Shown here: positions 5,585-8,939 of the stretch, piece after piece
Layout of the letters: each line of letters opens with the position of its first letter
Position numbering within the stretch: the first letter of the stretch is position 1
Made by a program: the position numbers and the translations under genes
Notes under the pieces: model-generated
Databases searched by the model: none
What the model was told of the DNA's origin: nothing
Seen by the model: only the letters and a program-made list of their open reading frames with translations
Assembly (NCBI GenBank): GCA_945957225.1
Contig: CAMFKK010000070.1
Location: 1-8,939, forward strand
Source: an uncultured Sphingobacteriia bacterium
Lineage (GTDB): Bacteria > Bacteroidota > Bacteroidia > Chitinophagales > Chitinophagaceae
DNA length: 8,939 nt
Reading direction: 5' to 3'

Positions 5585-6982
5585 TTATCGGTTCAGGTTA
5601 AATCTAAGTCCAATGGCTAAGCCTCCCACTTGAAAACGCTGGGTGTAGGGAGACAAATCGCTAGTCATATTTTTTAGATTATAGCGAAAATAGGGTTCAA
5701 AAAACAGGTGGGTATTTTCACTGATTCTTTTTTGTATACTAATACTGGAATAGAGCCCCATACCAATATTGGTTTTATATAAAGAATTGCTTGCTTTGCT
5801 AATTGATACAGGCTGATAAGCTGTATCTAACATTTCTCCCTGATACCAAGAAGAGACATTAAAAATAACTCCTGCATTGATGCCTACACGTAGGTCATCA
5901 TTTCCAAATTCATAGCCCAAAGTAAGTGGGATATCAATACTACGATACCTGTTTTTGACATTTTTGACGCTGTAACCAATGGTTTGTAAAACACTGGTGT
6001 CGCTTACTAAAATGGTATCACCTGGAGAGCGAATAATGGTTCTGGCAGTAATGACCGTGGTTACTTTTATTTCGTTTTCACTTCTGTACACAAATTTTTG
6101 GTTGATTTGAGAATACTGAAGCCCTGTCTTTATTAAGAAGTGATCGTTCAGGGGCTTTACTAATCTAATTCCTGCAGAATAACCAACTTGCATCTGTTCA
6201 CTACTGTCCTTGCTATTTAGATATTGCTGAGACGCATTGATATTAGAAACAGATTTAAAAGCATAATCTGGAGAAGCAAATACTTCCATTCCCCAATCCG
6301 TGTTAAAACTGGAAGATTTGCCCCTGATAGTTGGGCAAATAATAATGGCTTTAAATTTTTTATCATGGGCATTGGCGGATAATTGTTTATTCACCATTCC
6401 TAATTGATTAAAATTTGACAAGTTGGACATGCGAATGGTACTGCCAGAAGCATGGTTACTAATATAATCGGGTATTTGTTCTTCTAAGGATAAGCTAGAT
6501 TCCACTAGATCTGTAGCAGGATTCCCAGCATTATTTTGCGTGAAGATTACTGTGTTTTTGCTGACAATATTTGGCTTGCTTGAAATATAGGCTCCTTGAT
6601 TAATATTGTCAGGGGATTCAATAACGGGATCAGTAATTTGTAAGGTTTTATCTGATTTGTTTTGGGTATATACAGTGGTATTTTTATCATTTTGAGTAGC
6701 AGTTGGAATCAATAGGCTTTGTGTTGTTTTATTTGTTTCAGAAGAAGTATTAATGGCATCAATTGTTTGGTCTTTGCTTTTGCCGGTATTTAAAGCAATG
6801 CCAATAGCACCTGTAATAACAGCTGCAACAATCAATCCTTTACCAGTTTGTTTTGGCAGAAAGAAACCAGCAGGTTTCTGATCCTTTTCTGGGCGGATTT
6901 TTTCCCATAGACCCTCAGGCACCGGCGCCGAATGGTCTTTGAGCTTCTCCTTGAAGAAGTTGTCAAACGATTGATCTGTCAT
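5585..6982 (-). CDS. Putative dual-membrane-spanning anti-sigma factor with outer-membrane beta-barrel
   Basis: A 465-residue protein from the ATG at 6982, one base after the sigma stop (TAATATG); a TTG at 6994 would overlap the sigma gene and is less likely. Residues 1-45 are cytoplasmic and charged, with SFDNFFKEKLKDHSAPVPEGLWEKI, typical of short Bacteroidota anti-sigma heads. Residues 49-64 (GLIVAAVITGAIGIAL) form one membrane helix. Residues about 66-210 are rich in Asn, Thr, Ser and Gln and look disordered. Residues about 225-465 alternate amphipathic strands of the PorT/OMP_b-brl_2 type, including VFASPDYAFKS, the turn-rich YRSIDIPLTLGYEFG and a final strand GGLAIGLRFNLNR. One chain thus seems to join sigma binding, inner membrane, periplasmic tether and outer-membrane barrel. 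This is the plan described for Bacteroides Dma proteins. The only cysteine is in IICPTIRG (Cys216), just before the barrel. Function is inferred from architecture and from the adjacent ECF sigma gene. Confidence 0.82.
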   Translation of the reverse strand: MTDQSFDNFFKEKLKDHSAPVPEGLWEKIRPEKDQKPAGFFLPKQTGKGLIVAAVITGAIGIALNTGKSKDQTIDAINTSSETNKTTQSLLIPTATQNDKNTTVYTQNKSDKTLQITDPVIESPDNINQGAYISSKPNIVSKNTVIFTQNNAGNPATDLVESSLSLEEQIPDYISNHASGSTIRMSNLSNFNQLGMVNKQLSANAHDKKFKAIIICPTIRGKSSSFNTDWGMEVFASPDYAFKSVSNINASQQYLNSKDSSEQMQVGYSAGIRLVKPLNDHFLIKTGLQYSQINQKFVYRSENEIKVTTVITARTIIRSPGDTILVSDTSVLQTIGYSVKNVKNRYRSIDIPLTLGYEFGNDDLRVGINAGVIFNVSSWYQGEMLDTAYQPVSISKASNSLYKTNIGMGLYSSISIQKRISENTHLFFEPYFRYNLKNMTSDLSPYTQRFQVGGLAIGLRFNLNR

Positions 6983-6983
6983 A

Positions 6984-7541
6984 TTATACAGCAATTTTTT
7001 GTAATTGTATGATTTGTTGTTGCAGCATTTTTCTTGCCTTCACCAGTTGGCTGCGGCTGGTGCCGGGTTGTATATGAAGCATTTCTGCTATTTCATCATG
7101 ACTATAACCTTCAATTACATTTAAGTTGAAAACCACTCTATACCCTTCAGGTAATTGGTTAATCAACTTCATCAAATCCTCCTGACCCAAATGTGCATAT
7201 GCATAAGGATCTAATTGAGGGGTATTTCCACTGTTCTCGTCTATTTCTTTAAAATGTAATTTTTTCTTTTCTAAATGTCTAATGGCCGTATTAACAATGA
7301 TTCTTCTGATCCAACCTTCAAAACTGCCTTCAAATTTAAATTGATGAATGTATTGGAATACTTTTATAAAGCCATCTTGCATAATATCTTCGGCTTCCAT
7401 AGCATCATTCGCGTATCTCAGGCATACAGACATCATTTTACCCCCGAATTGCTCAAATAACATTCGTTGGCAATTTGCATCTTGCTTGATACATCCTTTG
7501 ATAAGATCGGTTTCCGTCACCGGCGATATTTTTGTTGTCAA
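6984..7541 (-). CDS. ECF-type RNA polymerase sigma factor (sigma-70 family)
   Basis: A 185-residue sigma factor with only regions 2 and 4. Region 2 (about 24-92) has FGGKMMSVCLRYANDAMEAEDIMQDGFIKVF, then FEGSFEGWIRRIIVNTAIRHLEKKK. Region 4 (about 122-176) has LPEGYRVVFNLNVIEGYSHDEIAEML and a recognition helix around PGTSRSQLVKARKML. It should direct RNA polymerase to a small regulon when released by its anti-sigma partner, the next gene, which starts one base after its stop. The style resembles the ECF21-like sigmas common in Bacteroidota; that group assignment is from memory. No ATG exists between the upstream in-frame stop (about 7596) and the conserved region. The start must be the TTG at 7541, annotated here, or the GTG at 7520, which would give the typical MTETDLIKGC (178 residues). 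No Shine-Dalgarno sequence and no clean primary-sigma promoter are seen in the roughly 65 bases between its start and the terminator upstream. Confidence 0.93.
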   Translation of the reverse strand: MTTKISPVTETDLIKGCIKQDANCQRMLFEQFGGKMMSVCLRYANDAMEAEDIMQDGFIKVFQYIHQFKFEGSFEGWIRRIIVNTAIRHLEKKKLHFKEIDENSGNTPQLDPYAYAHLGQEDLMKLINQLPEGYRVVFNLNVIEGYSHDEIAEMLHIQPGTSRSQLVKARKMLQQQIIQLQKIAV

Positions 7542-7604
7542 CGTTGAATAGATACCAATCCAAGCAAAAATGTTGCCTGAAAGGTTTTTCCCAAGCTAAA
7601 GAAC

Positions 7605-7636
7605 ATAAAAAATCCTGAATGAGACCATTCAGGATT
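7605..7636 (-). terminator. Strong intrinsic terminator after the YbdK-type ligase gene
   Basis: A perfect ten-base inverted repeat, AATCCTGAAT (7611-7620) and ATTCAGGATT (7627-7636), encloses the six-base loop GAGACC. On the minus strand the stem runs into a stretch of T residues (complement of the A-run at about 7607-7612), which completes a Rho-independent terminator 24 bases past the ligase stop. It isolates the sigma factor unit from transcription coming from the ligase gene. Confidence 0.9.
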
Positions 7637-7659
7637 GTTAATCTTTGATTTTGAGACAG

Positions 7660-8769
7660 TTAAATAGCCAAAAACTGATCATGTATATAGTCTACCACAC
7701 TCACCAAACTATTTGTTTGTTGATAAACTGCCAGCTGACGGTCTGCTCCTGTACCTTTTTCAAATATTCTGGCTATTTGGTCTACCATATGCCTGCTGCC
7801 CAATTCGTCTACCACATCGTCTACAAAATCCAATAATTCGTAGATGAGTAAACGGGTATTGACTTCTGTTTCCTTACCAAAATCTATTAAAGTTCCATCA
7901 ATACCGTATCGGCTTGCCCGCCATTTGTTTTCAGTAATAAGTGCTCGCTCATAAATCATGAAATTCAAGTTTTTGGACCTAAGCTTATAAATCTTAGCGC
8001 AAATTGCTTGAAATAAGGCAGCAATAGTAATGGTTTCCTGAACGGTCATGGGAACATCACAGATTCTAAATTCAACCGTATTGAAAAAGGGATGAACCCT
8101 TAGATCCCACCAAATTTTCTTGGCATTATCTATGCAATTGGTTTTGATCAACAGGTTTACATAATTCTCATAGGCTTCAATGCTTTCAAAATAATCCGGT
8201 ATTCCAGTTCTGGGGAATTTATCAAATACCTTGGTTCTAAAAGATTTATAGCCAGTTTCCCTTCCTTCCCAGAAAGGTGAGTTGGTACTCAACGCATATA
8301 CGTGCGGTAAAAAATAACGCGCCGTATTAGCAATATGAATGGCCATTTTACGGTCTTCCATACCCACATGAACATGTAGTCCAAAAATGAGGTTACTTCT
8401 GGCAGCTTCCTGTAATTCGTTCACAATTTGATTATACCTAACATGGTCCGTAATTAATTGGCTTTCCCAATGACTAAAAGGGTGTGTGCCCGAAGCACCC
8501 ATCCAAAAACCAAGGTTTCCCGCTATTTCAGAGATAGTGCCTCTTAGAGTGGCAACGTCTTTAAATGCTTCGTCAATATCTTGGCAAATATCAGTGCCTA
8601 CTTCAACCACGGCCTGGTGCATTTCTGCTTTTACTTTGTCTTTTAAAAGCTTTTGACCTTCTATGACAATTTTTTGTTCATGACTGGCCAATTCTTTGGT
8701 TTTGGGATCCAATACCATGTATTCTTCTTCCACCCCAAGGGTGAACTGTTTGTAATTCAAATTACCCAT
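7660..8769 (-). CDS. YbdK-type carboxylate-amine ligase (GCS2 family, glutamate-cysteine ligase-like)
   Basis: A 369-residue protein, the usual length for the GCS2/YbdK family. Landmarks in order are FTLGVEEEYMVLDP (9-22, acidic metal-binding strand), ASGTHPFSHW (92-101), LIFGLHVHVGMEDR (127-140), STNSPFWEGRETGYKSFRT (161-179), WWDLRVHPFFNTVEFRICDVP (220-240) and RALITENKWRASRYGIDGTLID (275-296). These correspond to the ATP/Mg2+ and acid-binding core shared with glutamate-cysteine ligases. The enzyme should couple ATP hydrolysis to amide bond formation between a carboxylate and an amine. YbdK of E. coli has only weak glutamate-cysteine ligase activity, and the real substrate in Bacteroidota is not evident. 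The ATG at 8769 is fixed by a strong Shine-Dalgarno sequence and gives MGNLNYKQFTLGVEEE. The gene follows an unidentified gene by 49 bases on the same strand and ends at a strong terminator, so it is probably the last gene of an operon. Confidence 0.92.
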   Translation of the reverse strand: MGNLNYKQFTLGVEEEYMVLDPKTKELASHEQKIVIEGQKLLKDKVKAEMHQAVVEVGTDICQDIDEAFKDVATLRGTISEIAGNLGFWMGASGTHPFSHWESQLITDHVRYNQIVNELQEAARSNLIFGLHVHVGMEDRKMAIHIANTARYFLPHVYALSTNSPFWEGRETGYKSFRTKVFDKFPRTGIPDYFESIEAYENYVNLLIKTNCIDNAKKIWWDLRVHPFFNTVEFRICDVPMTVQETITIAALFQAICAKIYKLRSKNLNFMIYERALITENKWRASRYGIDGTLIDFGKETEVNTRLLIYELLDFVDDVVDELGSRHMVDQIARIFEKGTGADRQLAVYQQTNSLVSVVDYIHDQFLAI

Positions 8770-8772
8770 TTG

Positions 8773-8780
8773 ACCTCCTT
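8773..8780 (-). promoter_or_regulatory. Unusually strong Shine-Dalgarno sequence of the YbdK-type ligase gene
   Basis: Read on the minus strand, AAGGAGGT is followed by CAA and then the ATG at 8769. It is the full anti-16S complement, spaced slightly short. None of the other gene starts in the window shows such a site, as expected in Bacteroidota, where the anti-Shine-Dalgarno end of 16S rRNA is largely occluded in the ribosome. Confidence 0.8.
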
Positions 8781-8818
8781 GTTCTTAAACTACTGATATG
8801 CGAATTTGATTAAATAGC

Positions 8819-8939
8819 TTAGGGGTAAAGTCCTAGTTTGGAAGCCCCTCTCTTGATATATTCACCCCAAGTTAGGTTGTCTTGACCTGGTTGTTGGGCC
8901 TGAGCTTTTTCAATGGCATAATTGGCCGCAGTTTCAACC
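8819..8939 (-). CDS. C-terminal 39 codons of an unidentified gene (cut by right edge)
   Basis: On the minus strand a frame is open from the right edge (first full codon at 8938) to a TAA at 8819-8821. It encodes 39 residues that begin VETAANYAIEKAQAQQPGQ and end in TWGEYIKRGASKLGLYP. The first part is a probable amphipathic helix and the end looks like a compact, folded C-terminus. The composition is protein-like, it lies just before the ligase gene on the same strand, and the ligase start follows after 49 bases. I take it as a real gene, probably co-transcribed with the ligase. I do not recognise the family from this tail. YbdK-type genes often sit next to ATP-grasp or amidotransferase genes, but nothing visible here proves that. 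Confidence 0.6.
   Translation of the reverse strand, partial: VETAANYAIEKAQAQQPGQDNLTWGEYIKRGASKLGLYP

Noticed and set aside
7538..7547. Ten-base perfect palindrome TCAACGTTGA at the possible TTG start of the sigma gene, considered as an operator
   Set aside because: Palindromes of this length are expected several times by chance in a window of this size, and it does not extend beyond ten bases or recur elsewhere that I can see.
1..8939. Search for mobile elements, CRISPR repeats, phage genes, toxin-antitoxin or defence genes
   Set aside because: No transposase, integrase, regularly spaced repeats, terminal inverted repeats or recognised defence genes were found; all coding space is taken by ordinary chromosomal genes.

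Overview
The window looks like chromosomal DNA of a Bacteroidota species, most likely Chitinophagaceae. The signs are AT-rich DNA, two matches to the Bacteroidota promoter box TAnnTTTG, an almost complete lack of Shine-Dalgarno sequences, an ECF sigma factor paired with an outer-membrane-barrel anti-sigma candidate, and secreted proteins of types common in that phylum. The family placement is inference from protein style. I see no tRNA, rRNA, CRISPR array, transposase or integrase, and no gene-free stretch longer than 300 bases.

Layout. (1) 1-888, minus: the N-terminal part of a secreted M28-type metallopeptidase, cut by the left edge. (2) 974-4448, plus: a compact run of housekeeping genes: a SpoU/TrmH-type RNA methyltransferase, a UbiA-type prenyltransferase resembling MqnP (menaquinone synthesis), RuvX/YqgF, peptide deformylase, and a secreted protein of unknown function whose start overlaps the deformylase stop. 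A TAnnTTTG box lies four bases before the first ATG, and a second full promoter lies between ruvX and def. (3) 4449-4521: a convergent spacer with two hairpins. (4) 4522-7541, minus: a three-gene unit of ECF sigma factor, a protein with an inner-membrane helix and a C-terminal outer-membrane beta-barrel, and a lipoprotein. (5) 7605-7636: a strong terminator for the gene to its right. (6) 7660-8769, minus: a YbdK-type carboxylate-amine ligase with an unusually good Shine-Dalgarno sequence. (7) 8819-8939, minus: the last 39 codons of an unidentified gene.

The most interesting part is the three-gene minus-strand unit. The sigma factor should be held by the short cytoplasmic N-terminus of the next protein. 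That protein crosses the inner membrane once, has a disordered tether of about 160 residues, and ends in a barrel of the PorT/OMP_b-brl_2 type. A single chain would therefore link the outer membrane to transcription. This matches the dual-membrane-spanning anti-sigma (Dma/Das) concept reported in Bacteroides. The lipoprotein gene attached here is a candidate partner or output of the circuit.
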